This document shows, piece by piece, positions 37,294 to 48,879 of a stretch of DNA of 64,000 nt. The DNA is from Muricea muricata (lineage: Eukaryota > Cnidaria > Anthozoa > Malacalcyonacea > Plexauridae): contig OY979723.1 of assembly GCA_963855995.1 (NCBI GenBank), positions 6,136,176 to 6,200,175 of the forward strand, written 5' to 3'. Numbering within the stretch: position 1 is the first letter of the stretch; each line of letters starts with the position of its first letter. Position numbers and translations under genes: made by a program. The notes beneath the pieces were generated by a model, which searched no databases, was not told the origin of the DNA, and saw nothing but the letters and a program-made list of their open reading frames with translations.

Positions 37294-38344
37294 TCAATAT
37301 TTGATTCTGTTTCCTTTCTTACATATAATCATTTCTATACGCTTACTCATGCTTTCTATAATCTTGTCAATTTGATTTTTATCAAAATTAATTATCGTGT
37401 GTTTAACTCGTGTGGCGAATTCTTCAAAAGTTTATATCTGGCCTGCGTGGAGGTATTGAGAGCAATTTTGCACGTATTGATTTCATCGCCATTCTAGCCG
37501 CTGCACTATTTTGGCTTGGGTCCCCGTCTTGAAGCCAAAGACGGGAGCGACCTTTTTTAGCCTTTTTGAACATTCCACGAAATTCCTTTAACACGTGACT
37601 CTTAAAATATTGCCCATCTAACTTCTCATATTGGTCACAAAGCACAAGGCCTGCCTCGTGGGTAATTGCAACCATCATTTTGACAAGTCTACCACCAGAC
37701 CCTTCGTGACTACCCTTGGCCGTACACCCTCTATTTAGTCCTTCACTTGCTTTTCTCCAGATTCGGCCTTTTGGTGCCTTAGCTTCGTCCGCTGGATTTG
37801 TTTTGTGTGTGAAACTCACCCCCATCCAGATAAAATGCAATTTTTTCGTCCAAACATCACTGCTGAACTGATTTCTCATCTTTTTTGCAAACTTGTATCG
37901 CTTTCGAACATCCTTCTTACTTAATATACCTTTCTTTCGAGTTTTCAGGTAATGGTACCCATTCTTGTTTAAGAAACGGCGCACTGTACGTGAAGAAATA
38001 CCGTTACGATTTATTCCTGAACTAAGGAGTAATTTCTTAGACGTAAAATTACTATTTTCTTCTCTCAAAATATTAATGTTTCGTATTATAGAGCGTTTCT
38101 GCCTCAAAGTAAGCTTTTCGGGCCGACCACCGCATTTCCTTTTTTTCTGTTTAGTTTCGATATCTTTTGTAAATTTGTTATTCCAGATTCGATAAACAAT
38201 TGCTAAAGATACTTTACATTCATCTGCAACTTCCTTAGCTTTGTAAGATTTAGTCTTGCCCAATAGCTGAATGTAAGCTCTTTTTTCAGCTGAAAACTTC
38301 CCAGTAAACACCATATTGAAAGCAATCCAAAATATTACACACAT
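37294..38344 (-). pseudogene. Decayed Tc1-like transposase, copy 1
   Basis: The open part (37424-38344, 306 codons) resembles a Tc1/mariner transposase, which cuts and pastes elements with TA-flanked inverted-repeat ends. Residues ~24-58 look like a first helix-turn-helix (KAKEVADECKVS). Residues ~73-130 form a second, opening with the GRPEKLT hook. Residues ~168-306 are the DDE-type catalytic core: KTNP, RIWRK, CTAKGS, EQY-like DQYEKLDG, and the second aspartate in QDGDPSQNS (D273). The first aspartate, expected in an LDGVSF-like motif, is replaced: the protein reads IWMGVSF at 172-178. The frame stops just after PPRRPDIN, where PIEN with the catalytic glutamate should follow at a DD34E spacing. 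A recognisable C-terminal tail (NFDK, IDKIIESM, KGNRIKY) lies in another frame and ends at 37294, so the glutamate region is deleted. It is very unlikely to be active. ATG at 38344 gives the longest frame; M11 is an equally good start. Confidence 0.85.
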
Positions 38345-38349
38345 TTTTA

Positions 38350-38357
38350 TGACGTCA
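38350..38357. promoter_or_regulatory. CRE-like palindrome TGACGTCA upstream of transposase, copy 1
   Basis: A perfect TGACGTCA lies 6 bp upstream of the first ATG of the minus-strand transposase. It matches the CREB/ATF consensus, but a single 8-bp site can arise by chance and no other promoter element is evident in 38345-38502. Confidence 0.25.
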
Positions 38358-38502
38358 TTAATTACCTAATAATTATACGTAATTGGTACTGAGACTCAAA
38401 GTATTACACTACACAAATATCAATTTAAGACCTTAGTTGCTGCGCCAATATAGGCTCTAAATGTCTTCAAAATATTACGCATAGAAGGCATTGGAAGCCA
38501 GA

Positions 38503-38755
38503 CAATCGTGGACAAAACCTGTTGAGAAAATTTACAGACATGTACAAGTTTGGTTCTATAAGAATGAATTTATGCCTTTTATTCACTATGACCCCCCTTC
38601 CCCCTGGACAATGTTGAATTTAGTTCGCATGAAATGTGAGGTCAATATATACAACATTGAATGGGGGAAAGGGGGTTCACAAAGCCATGTAAAAATTATT
38701 GTAAGCAGTTGATAGTGTTTTTTCTAAATTTTCTTAACAGTTTTGTCCACGATTG
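38503..38755 (+). mobile_element. 253-bp fold-back MITE module, copy 2 (internal)
   Basis: By eye this is identical to copy 1 and in the same orientation. It is flanked by CCAGA on the left and TCTGTAAAATGG on the right, with no TA duplication. It therefore did not insert here independently but was carried along as part of the tandem structure. Confidence 0.88.
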
Positions 38756-38763
38756 TCTGTAAA

Positions 38764-39027
38764 ATGGTACGCAAGCAAGCACAAGTTTATCTTGCAAACC
38801 CAGGTGTTTTAGATTTAATGCATGGTAACGAGCGCAACAAGACAGGTAGATATAGCATCCAGGCGACAAAATCAGGCTACTTTATTATGGTATTTAAAAT
38901 TACGGATATACACGTAAGGGTTTTATGTTACAATGTGACAGGTCCAGCTGCTATACACTTAGTTTCCCCATTAATGCTGAAAAGCATGGCACATAACATT
39001 GCACCAGTTGAGGACATGCCTATGTGA
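38764..39027 (+). CDS. Unrecognised 87-codon ORF in cargo 2
   Basis: This is the copy of the ORF at 36003-36266, identical except for an Ile to Met change in the LDLIHGNER stretch. The function is unknown. Its start lies 8 bp after the internal MITE module, so any transcript from within the module could include it. Confidence 0.3.
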   Translation: MVRKQAQVYLANPGVLDLMHGNERNKTGRYSIQATKSGYFIMVFKITDIHVRVLCYNVTGPAAIHLVSPLMLKSMAHNIAPVEDMPM

Positions 39028-39380
39028 ACACATTTAACAAATGATACTGAAGTTTCTTTAGAAAGAAATAGCGAGTCGTCAATGTCGAAAGAGTTAGATT
39101 GTAGAAGTGTTCGGAGAGTTTACTTGATAACCTATAGCCAAGCCGATCTCGTTAAATTTCCTACGCGGCGATCATTTGCTCACGCGGTCAATTCAATCCT
39201 TAGCCAGTAACAAGATATATATATCCTCGGCTTAGTGAACTCTGAATAGTTTTAGACCTTTACTGATACCATCATGCAGATATGTAGCCGGTTAAATCAA
39301 TAATGCGCTTTGTTACAGCATCCATATGTTTTTAATAGACAGTATGACGTAGCCATAGTGTGCAATTCGCCACTGGGAAT

Positions 39381-39799
39381 GGTTAACCGTGACGGTTAAC
39401 CGTGACGGTTAACCGCTCGCTAGAACAGGATTTAAGACCAAAAAAAAACATTCAGATGAATGTTGCTTCCTCAGCATTGGTTTTTAATGCTTTACGTTGC
39501 AATATACAACGTGAAATTAGGCACAGTAGCTTAAGTATTTGCTAAAATACAACGGTTAACCACGGTTAACCACTAGCATTAAACATAGATCATGTTCAGT
39601 TTTCCTTACGAGTATTGCGGTTAACCGTGGTTAACCGTGGTTATCCGTTGTAAAATAGTTCATTTGTAGTTAATACATTACGTGTTGTGGTATAATCTGC
39701 CAGCAATACATTCTTAGGCTATGGGAGTGTAAATGTTGAAGGCAAACGTTCAATTTAATCGTACAAGCCATCACACACAATGGTTAACCGTGGTTAATC
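39381..39799. repeat. GGTTAACC palindrome cluster, cargo 2
   Basis: This is the same cluster as at 36620-37025 but with eight perfect palindromes. The first group has three (39381, 39394 and 39407) because the 13-bp unit CCGTGACGGTTAA is duplicated once more. It is the main length difference between the two cargos. Confidence 0.7.
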
Positions 39800-40067
39800 G
39801 TGAAACGCAACGCGCAAGAATTATGATTGTATCGCGACTTTTCTGTACAAGTTAACAATTTGAATCTTATTTAGTAGGACTATAACTATACTGTAGTTTG
39901 TAGAACATACATTAACATCTCATGCACATACTCTTTATGCTATTAGACGCGTAATCATTATGATATATGCCTATATAGGTAATGAAAAATAGCTGGCAAT
40001 TAGGGACAATATAATACAAATTGCTTATGTGAAATGATATCATTTTACAGACAGCACATAGTTACGT

Positions 40068-41118
40068 TCAATATTTGATTCTGTTTCCTTTCTTACATAT
40101 AATCATTTCTATACGCTTACTCATGCTTTCTATAATCTTGTCAATTTGATTTTTATCAAAATTAATTATCGTGTGTTTAACTCGTGTGGCGAATTCTTCA
40201 AAAGTTTATATCTGGCCTGCGTGGAGGTATTGAGAGCAATTTTGCACGTATTGATTTCATCGCCATTCTAGCCGCTGCACTATTTTGGCTTGGGTCCCCG
40301 TCTTGAAGCCAAAGACGGGAGCGACCTTTTTTAGCCTTTTTGAACATTCCACGAAATTCCTTTAACACGTGACTCTTAAAATATTGCCCATCTAACTTCT
40401 CATATTGGTCACAAAGCACAAGGCCTGCCTCGTGGGTAATTGCAACCATCATTTTGACAAGTCTACCACCAGACCCTTCGTGACTACCCTTGGCCGTACA
40501 CCCTCTATTTAGTCCTTCACTTGCTTTTCTCCAGATTCGGCCTTTTGGTGCCTTAGCTTCGTCCGCTGGATTTGTTTTGTGTGTGAAACTCACCCCCATC
40601 CAGATAAAATGCAATTTTTTCGTCCAAACATCACTGCTGAACTGATTTCTCATCTTTTTTGCAAACTTGTATCGCTTTCGAACATCCTTCTTACTTAATA
40701 TACCTTTCTTTCGAGTTTTCAGGTAATGGTACCCATTCTTGTTTAAGAAACGGCGCACTGTACGTGAAGAAATACCGTTACGATTTATTCCTGAACTAAG
40801 GAGTAATTTCTTAGACGTAAAATTACTATTTTCTTCTCTCAAAATATTAATGTTTCGTATTATAGAGCGTTTCTGCCTCAAAGTAAGCTTTTCGGGCCGA
40901 CCACCGCATTTCCTTTTTTTCTGTTTAGTTTCGATATCTTTTGTAAATTTGTTATTCCAGATTCGATAAACAATTGCTAAAGATACTTTACATTCATCTG
41001 CAACTTCCTTAGCTTTGTAAGATTTAGTCTTGCCCAATAGCTGAATGTAAGCTCTTTTTTCAGCTGAAAACTTCCCAGTAAACACCATATTGAAAGCAAT
41101 CCAAAATATTACACACAT
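40068..41118 (-). pseudogene. Decayed Tc1-like transposase, copy 2
   Basis: This is a copy of 37294-38344 at an offset of 2774 bp. The open part at 40198-41118 encodes the same 306 residues, with the same altered first-aspartate site and the same C-terminal deletion. The inactivating changes therefore came before the cargo duplication. Neither copy could have supplied the transposase for this insertion, so mobility must have depended on an active relative elsewhere. It lies in the second cargo, upstream (in its own direction) of the palindrome cluster. Confidence 0.85.
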
Positions 41119-41123
41119 TTTTA

Positions 41124-41131
41124 TGACGTCA
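41124..41131. promoter_or_regulatory. CRE-like palindrome TGACGTCA upstream of transposase, copy 2
   Basis: This is the same site as at 38350-38357, in the second cargo and at the same distance from the transposase start. Confidence 0.25.
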
Positions 41132-41276
41132 TTAATTACCTAATAATTATACGTAATTGGTACTGAGACTCAAAGTATTACACTACACAAATATCAATTT
41201 AAGACCTTAGTTGCTGCGCCAATATAGGCTCTAAATGTCTTCAAAATATTACGCATAGAAGGCATTGGAAGCCAGA

Positions 41277-41529
41277 CAATCGTGGACAAAACCTGTTGAG
41301 AAAATTTACAGACATGTACAAGTTTGGTTCTATAAGAATGAATTTATGCCTTTTATTCACTATGACCCCCCTTCCCCCTGGACAATGTTGAATTTAGTTC
41401 GCATGAAATGTGAGGTCAATATATACAACATTGAATGGGGGAAAGGGGGTTCACAAAGCCATGTAAAAATTATTGTAAGCAGTTGATAGTGTTTTTTCTA
41501 AATTTTCTTAACAGTTTTGTCCACGATTG
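41277..41529 (+). mobile_element. 253-bp fold-back MITE module, copy 3
   Basis: By eye this is identical to copies 1 and 2. Its left flank is CCAGA, as for copy 2, and its right flank is the outer TA at 41530-41531. It forms the right end of the composite element. Confidence 0.88.
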
Positions 41530-41531
41530 TA
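41530..41531 (+). other. Right TA target-site duplication
   Basis: TA directly follows the terminal CCACGATTG and is followed by GAAGCGATTTGAGCG, which continues the interrupted satellite monomer. Confidence 0.92.
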
Positions 41532-43889
41532 GAAGCGATTTGAGCGTAAAAACATGCCCAAATCACTAACTAAAAATTGCCGTCTTAAATTGATGACGGC
41601 GACCTTTTAGAGCTTAAAATGGTGTTTTCAGTGCTGAAGTTAACGAGTTGAGCGCAATGATGTACTGCAATCACGGAATTAAAAGAGACCTTCTAAATGG
41701 AAATCGCAGAACTTAGCAAGTCGGGAATCATGTTTTCGGCAATCAAACCATTGAGATGAGCGAAATAACATGTTGAAATGAGAAACCTATATCTTGCTTG
41801 TAAACTGAAAAGAAACGGTCTTAGAACCATCAAAATCGCGTTTTAAGCGTTCTAGAAGCGATTTGAGCGTAAAAACATGCTCAAATCACCAACTAAAAAT
41901 TGCCGTCTTAAATCGATCACGGCGACGTTTTAGAGCTTAAAATGGTGTTTTGTGTGCTGAAGTGCACGAGTTGAGCGCAATGATGTAATACAATCACGGA
42001 CCTAAAAGAAACCTTCTAAATGGAAATCGCAGAACTTAGCAAGTCGGGATTCATGTTTTCGGCGCTCAAACCATTGAGATGATCGAAATAATATGTTGAA
42101 ATGAGAAACCTATAACTTGCTTGTAAACTGAAAAGAAACGGTCTTAGAACCATCAAAATCGCGTTTTAAGCGTTTTAGAAGCGATTTGCGCGTAAAAACA
42201 TGCTCAAATCACCAACTAAAAATTGCCGTCTTTAATCGATCACGGCGACGTTTTAGAGCTTAAAATGGTGTTTTCAGTGCTGAAGTGAACGAGTTGAGCG
42301 CAATGATGTACTGCAATCACGGACCTAAAAGAGACCTTCTAAATGGAAATTGCCGAAGTTAGCAAGTCGGGAATCATGTCTTCAGTGTTCAAACCATGGA
42401 GATGAGCGAAATAACATGTTGAAATGAGAAACCTATAACTTGCTTTTAAACTGAAAAGAAACGATCTTAGAACCATCAAAATCGCGTTTTAACCGTTCTA
42501 GAAGCGATTTGAGCGTAAAAACATGCCCAAATCACTAACTAAAAATTGCCGTCTTAAATTGATCACGGCGACGTTTTAGAGCTTAAAATGGTGTTTTCAG
42601 TGCTGAAGTTAACGAGTTGAGCGCAATGATGTACTGCAATCACGGAATTAAAAGAGACCTTCTAAATGGAAATCGCAGAACTTAGCAAGTCGGGAATCAT
42701 GTTTTCGGCGCTCAAACCATTGAGATGAGCGAAATAACATGTTGAAATGAGAAACCTATAACTTGCTTGTAAACTGAAAAGAGACGATCTTAGAACCATC
42801 AAAATCGCGTTTTAAGCGTTCTAGAAGCGATTTGAGCGTAAAAACATGCTCAAATAACCAACTAAAAATTGCCGTCTTAAATCGATCACAGCGACGTTTT
42901 AGAGCTTAAAATGGTGTTTTCAGTGCTGAAGTTAACCAGTTGAGCGCAATGATGTACTGCAATCACGGAATTAAAAGAGACCTTCTAAATGGAAATCGCA
43001 GAACTTAGCAAGTCGGGAATCATGTTTTCGGCGCTCAAACCATTGAGATGAGCGAAATAACATGTTGAAATGAGAAACCTATAACTTGCTTGTAAACTGA
43101 AAAGAAACGATCTTAGAACCATCAAAATCGCGTTTTAAGCGTTCTAGAAGCGATTTGAGCGTAAAAACATGCTCAAATCACCAACTAAAAATTGCCGTCT
43201 TAAATCGATCACAGCGACGTTTTAGAGCTTAAAATGGTGTTTTCAGTGCTGAAGTGAACGAGTTGAGCGATATCATGTACTACAATCATAAACTTAAAAG
43301 AGACCTTCTAAATGGAAATCGCAGAACTTAGCAAGTCGGGAATCATGTTTTCGGCGCTCAAACCATTGAGATGAGCGAAATACATGTTGAAATGAGAAAC
43401 CTATAACTTGCTTGTAAACTGAAAAGAAATGATCTTAGAACCATCAAAATTGCGTTTTAAGCGTTCTAGAAGCGATTTGAGCGTAAAAGCGTGCTCAAAT
43501 CACCAACTAAAAATTGCCGTCTTAAATCGATCACGGCGGCGTTTTAGAGCTTAAAATGGTGTTTTCAGTGCTGAAGTGCACGAGTTGAGCGCAATGATGT
43601 AATACAATCACGGACCTAAAAGAAACCTTCTAAATGGAAATCGCAGAACTTAGCAAGTCGGGAATCATGTTTTCGGCGCTCAAACCATTGAGATGATCGA
43701 AATAACATGTTGAAATGAGAAACCTATAACTTGCTTGTAAACTGAAAAGAAACGGTCTTAGAACCATCAAAATCGCGTTTTAAGCGTTTTAGAAGCGATT
43801 TGCGCGTAAAAACATGCTCAAATCACCAACTAAAAATTGCCGTCTTTAATCGATCACGGCGACGTTTTAGAGCTTAAAATGGTGTTTTC

Positions 43890-46130
43890 AGTGCTGAAGT
43901 GAACGAGTTGAGCGCAATGATGTACTGCAATCACGGACCTAAAAGAGACGTTCTAAATGGAAATTGCCGAAGTTAGCAAGTCGGGAATCATGTCTTCAGT
44001 GTTCAAACCATGGAGATGAGCGAAATAATATGTTGAAATGAGAAACCTATAACTTGCTTTTAAACTGAAAAGAAACGATCTTAGAACCATCAAAATCCCG
44101 TTTTAAGCGTTCTAGAAGCGATTTGAGCGTAAAAACATGCCTAAATCACTAACTAAAAATTGCCGTCTTAAATTGATGACGGCGACCATTTAGAGCTTAA
44201 AATGGTGTTTACAGTGCTGAAGTTAACGAGTTGAGCGCAATGATGTACTGCAATCACGGAATTAAAAGAGACCTTCTAAATGGAAATCGCAGAACTTAGC
44301 AAGTCGGGAATCATGTTTTCGGCGCTCAAACCATTGAGATGAGCGAAATAACATGTTGAAATGAGAAACCTATAACTTGCTTGTAAACTGAAAAGAAACG
44401 GTCTTAGAACCATCAAAATCGCGTTTTAAGCGTTCTAGAAGCGATTTGTGCGTAAAAACATGCTCAAATCACCAACTAAAAATTGCCATCTTTAATCGAT
44501 CACGGCGACGTTTTAGAGCTTAAAATAGTGTTTTCAGTGCTGAAGTGAACGAGTTGAGCGCAATGATGTACTGCAATCACGGACCTAAAAGAGACGTTCT
44601 AAATGGAAATTGCCGAAGTTAGCAAGTCGGGAATCATGTCTTCAGTGTTCAAACCATGGAGATGAGCGAAATAATATGTTGAAATGAGAAACCTATAACT
44701 TGCTTTTAAACTGAAAAGAAACGATCTTAGAACCATCAAAATCCCGTTTTAAGCGTTCTAGAAGCGATTTGAGCGTAAAAACATGCCTAAATCACTAACT
44801 AAAAATTGCCGTCTTAAATTGATGACGGCGACCTTTTAGAGCTTAAAATGGTGTTTACAGTGCTGAAGTTAACGAGTTGAGCGCAATGATGTACTGCAAT
44901 CACGGACCTAAAAGAGACCTTCTAAATGGAAATCGCAGAACTTAGCAAGTCGGGAATCATGTCTTCAGTGTTCAAACCATGGAGATGAGCGAAATAATAT
45001 GTTGAAATGAGAAACCTATAACTTGCTTTTAAACTGAAAAGAAACGATCTTAGAACCATCAAAATCCCGTTTTAAGCGTTCTAGAAGCGATTTGAGCGTA
45101 AAAACATGCCTAAATCACTAACTAAAAATTGCCGTCTTAAATTGATGACGGCGACCTTTTAGAGCTTAAAATGGTGTTTACAGTGCTGAAGTTAACGAGT
45201 TGAGCGCAATGATGTACTGCAATCACGGAATTAAAAGAGACCTTCTAAATGGAAATCGCAGAACTTAGCAAGTCGGGAATCATGTTTTCGGCGCTCAAAC
45301 CATTGAGATGAGCGAAATAACATGTTGAAATGAGAAACCTATAACTTGCTTGTAAACTGAAAAGAAACGGTCTTAGAACCATCAAAATCGCGTTTTAAGC
45401 GTTCTAGAAGCGATTTGTGCGTAAAAACATGCTCAAATCACCAACTAAAAATTGCCGTCTTTAATCGATCACGGCGACGTTTTAGAGCTTAAAATAGTGT
45501 TTTCAGTGCTGAAGTGAACGAGTTGAGCGCAATGATGTACTGCAATCACGGACCTAAAAGAGACGTTCTAAATGGAAATTGCCGAAGTTAGCAAGTCGGG
45601 AATCATGTCTTCAGTGTTCAAACCATGGAGATGAGCGAAATAATATGTTGAAATGAGAAACCTATAACTTGCTTTTAAACTGAAAAGAAACGATCTTAGA
45701 ACCATCAAAATCCCGTTTTAAGCGTTCTAGAAGCGATTTGAGCGTAAAAACATGCCTAAATCACTAACTAAAAATTGCCGTCTTAAATTGATGACGGCGA
45801 CCTTTTAGAGCTTAAAATGGTGTTTACAGTGCTGAAGTTAACGAGTTGAGCGCAATGATGTACTGCAATCACGGACCTAAAAGAGACCTTCTAAATGGAA
45901 ATCGCAGAACTTAGCAAGTCGGGAATCATGTTTTCGGCGCTCAAACCATTGAGATGAGCGAAATAACATGTTGAAATGAGAAACCTATAACTTGCTTGTA
46001 AACTGAAAAGAAACGGTCTTAGAACCATCAAAATCGCGTTTTAAGCGTTCTAGAAGCGATTTGTGCGTAAAAACATGCTCAAATCACCAACTAAAAATTG
46101 CCGTCTTTAATCGATCACGGCGACGTTTTA
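43890..46130 (+). repeat. Locally homogenised dimer tract
   Basis: The variant CAAAATCCCG occurs at 44091, 44737, 45060 and 45706, spaced 646, 323 and 646 bp. It alternates with a second monomer carrying TTTGTGCG and AAAATAGTG. This shows repeated gain of one- and two-monomer units in a short region. The boundaries are approximate. Confidence 0.75.
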
Positions 46131-48879
46131 GAGCTTAAAATAGTGTTTTCAGTGCTGAAGTGAACGAGTTGAGCGCAATGATGTACTGCAATCACGGACC
46201 TAAAAGAGACCTTCTAAATGAAAATTGCCGAAGTTAGCAAGTCGGGAATCACGTTTTCGGCGCTCAAACCATGGAGATGAGCGAAATAACATGTTGAAAT
46301 GAGAAACCTATAACTTGCTTGTAAACTGAAAAGAAACGGTCTTAGAACCATCAAAATCGCGTTTTAAGCGTTTTAGAAGCGATTTGAGCGTAAAAACATG
46401 CCCAAATAACCAACTAAAAATTGCCGTCTTAAATTGATCACGGCGACCTTTTAGAGCTTAAAATGGTGTTTTCAGTGCTGAAGTGCACGAGTTGAGCGCA
46501 ATGATGTAATACAATCACGGACTTAAAAGAGACCTTCTAAATGGAAATTGCAGAACTTAGCAAGTCAGGAATCATGTTTTCGGCGCTCAAACCATTGAGA
46601 TGAGCGAAATAACATGTTGAAATGAGAAACCTATAACTTGCTTGTAAACTGAAAAGAAACGGTCTTAGAACAATCAAAATCGCGTTTTAAGCGTTCTAGA
46701 AGCGATTTGAGCGTAAAAACATGGCCAAATCACTAACTAAAAATTGCCGTCTTAAATTGATCACGGCGACCTTTTAGAGCTTAAAATGGTGTTTTCAGTG
46801 CTGAAGTTAACGAGTTGAGCGCAATGATGTACTGCAATCACGGACCTAAAAGAGACCTTCTAAATGGAAATCGCAGAACTTAGCAAGTCGGGAATCATGT
46901 TTTCGGCGCTCAAACCATTGAGATGAGCGAAATAACATGTTGAAATGAGAAACCTATAACTTGCTTGTAAACTGAAAAGAAACGATCTTAGAACCATCAA
47001 AATCGCGTTTTAAGCGTTCTAGAAACGATTTGAGCGTAAAAACATGCTCAAATCACCAACTAAAAATATCCGTCTTAAATCGATCACGGCGACGTTTTAG
47101 AGCTTAAAATGGTGTTTTCAGCTGAAGTGAACGCGTTGAGCGCAGTGATGTACTGCAATCACGGACCTAAAAGAGACCTTCTAAATGGAAATCGCAGAAC
47201 TTAGCAAGTCGGGAATCATGTTTTCGGCGCTCAAACCATTGAGATGAGCGAAATAACATGTTGAAATGAGAAACCTATAACTTGCTTGTAAACTGAAAAG
47301 AAACGGTCTTAGAACCATCAAAATCACGTTTTTAAGCGTTCTAGAAGCGATTTGAGCGTAAAAACATGCTCAAATAACCAACTAAAAATTGCCGTCTTAA
47401 ATCGATCACGGCGACTTTTAGAGCTTAAAATGGTGTTTTCAGTGCTGAAGTGAACGAGATGAGCGCAATGATGTACTGCAATCACGGACCTAAAAGAGAC
47501 CTTCTAAATGGAAATTGCAGAAGTTAGCAAGTCGGGAATCACGTTTCCGGCGTTCAAACCATCGAGATGAGCGAAATAACATGTTGAAATGAGAAACCTA
47601 TAACTTGCTTTTAAACCGAAAAGAAACGATCTTAGAACCATCAAAGTTGCGTTTTAAGCGTTTAGAAGCGATTTGAGCGTAAAAACATGCTCAAATCACC
47701 AACTAAAAATTGCCGTCTTAAATCGATCACGGCGACGTTTTAGAGCTTAAAATGGTGTTTTCAGTGCTGAAGTGAACGAGTTGAGCGCAATCATGTACTA
47801 CAATCTCGGACCTAAAAGATACCTTCTAAATGGAAATCGCAGAACTTAGCAAGTCGGGAATCATGTTTTCGGCGCTCAAACCATTGAGATGAGCGAAATA
47901 ACATGTTGAAATGAGAAACCTATAACTTGCTTGTAAACTGAAAAGAAACGATCTTAGAACCATCAAAATTGCGTTTTAAGCGTTCTAGAAGCGATTTGTG
48001 CGTAAAAACATGCTCAAATCACCAAATAATAATTGCCGTCTTAAATCGATCACGGCGACGTTTTAGAGCTTAAAATGGTGTTTTCAGTGCTGAAGTGAAC
48101 GAGTTGAGCGCAATGATGTACTACAATCACGGACCTAAAAGAGACCTTCTAAATGGAAATCGCAGAACTTAGGAAGTCGGGAATCATGTCCTCAGTGTTC
48201 AAACCATGGAGATGAGCGAAATAACATGTTGAAATGAGAAACCTATAACTTGCTTGTAAACTGAAAAGAAACGGTCTTAGAACCATCAAAATCGCGTTTT
48301 AAGCGTTCTAGAAGCGATTTGAGCGTAAAAACATGCCCAAATAACCAACTAAAAATTGCCGTCTTAAATCGATCACGGCGACTTTTAGAGCTTAAAATGG
48401 TGTTTTCAGTGCTGAAGTGAACGAGATGAGCGCAATGATGTATTTCAATCACGGACCTAAAAGAGACCTTCTAAATGGAAATTGCAGAAGTTAGAAAGTC
48501 GGGAATCACGTTTCCGGCGTTCAAACCATCGAGATGAGCGAAATAACATGTTGAAATGAGAAACCTATAACTTTCTTTTAAACTGAAAAGAAACGATCTT
48601 AGAACCATCAAAGTTGCGTTTTAAGCGTTTAGAAGCGATTTGAGCGTAAAAACATGCTCAAATCACCAACTAAAAATTGCCGTCTTAAATCGATCACGGC
48701 GACGTTTTAGAGCTTAAAATGGTGTTTTCAGTGCTGAAGTGAACGAGTTGAGCGCAATGATGTACTGCAATCACGGACCTAAAAGATACCTTCTAAATGG
48801 AAATCGCAGAACTTAGCAAGTCGGGAATCATGTTTTCGGCGCTCAAACCATTGAGATGAGCGAAATAACATGTTGAAAT

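Larger units (their letters stand above)
35995..38502. repeat. Cargo segment copy 1 (2508 bp)
   Basis: This is single-copy-like DNA between MITE modules 1 and 2. It begins TCTGTAAAATGG and ends GGAAGCCAGA. From left to right it holds an unrecognised plus-strand ORF, a quiet stretch, a GGTTAACC palindrome cluster, and a decayed minus-strand transposase with a short upstream region. It shows no similarity to the satellite. Confidence 0.88.
38756..41276. repeat. Cargo segment copy 2 (2521 bp)
   Basis: This is a direct copy of 35995-38502. The differences I can see are one extra 13-bp unit (CCGTGACGGTTAA) in the palindrome cluster near 39394-39406 and one substitution (AATGCATGG at 38818 against AATTCATGG at 36057). 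The near-identity points to a very recent duplication or to an assembly effect. Confidence 0.88.
35742..41529. mobile_element. Composite Tc1/mariner-type insertion: MITE-cargo-MITE-cargo-MITE
   Basis: The satellite is interrupted inside a monomer at GCGTTCTA/GAAGCG. The insertion begins CAATCGTGGACAAAAC and ends GTTTTGTCCACGATTG, a perfect 16-bp terminal inverted repeat that extends imperfectly to about 30 bp. It is bracketed by TA on both sides, the usual Tc1/mariner target duplication. Inside are three direct copies of a 253-bp end module and two direct copies of a cargo of 2508 and 2521 bp. TA is found only at the outer ends; the inner modules abut GA on the left and TC on the right. The simplest reading is that a 3-kb module-cargo-module element inserted and then gained a tandem copy by exchange between modules. 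Insertion of the tandem form as a whole is also possible. Confidence 0.9.

Noticed and set aside
37965-38195. Plus-strand 76-codon frame inside the transposase region (also 40739-40969)
   Set aside because: It lies fully antisense to the transposase helix-turn-helix region and has no features of its own.
35995-38502. Cargo as a separate transposon with its own ends (TCTG...CAGA)
   Set aside because: Only four bases are inverted at the cargo ends, and no target duplication surrounds the cargo apart from the modules.
38491-38712. Plus-strand 73-codon frame across MITE module 2 (also 41265-41486)
   Set aside because: It runs through the fold-back module, its start depends on the cargo junction, and module 1 has no such start. 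It is a by-product of the repeat.
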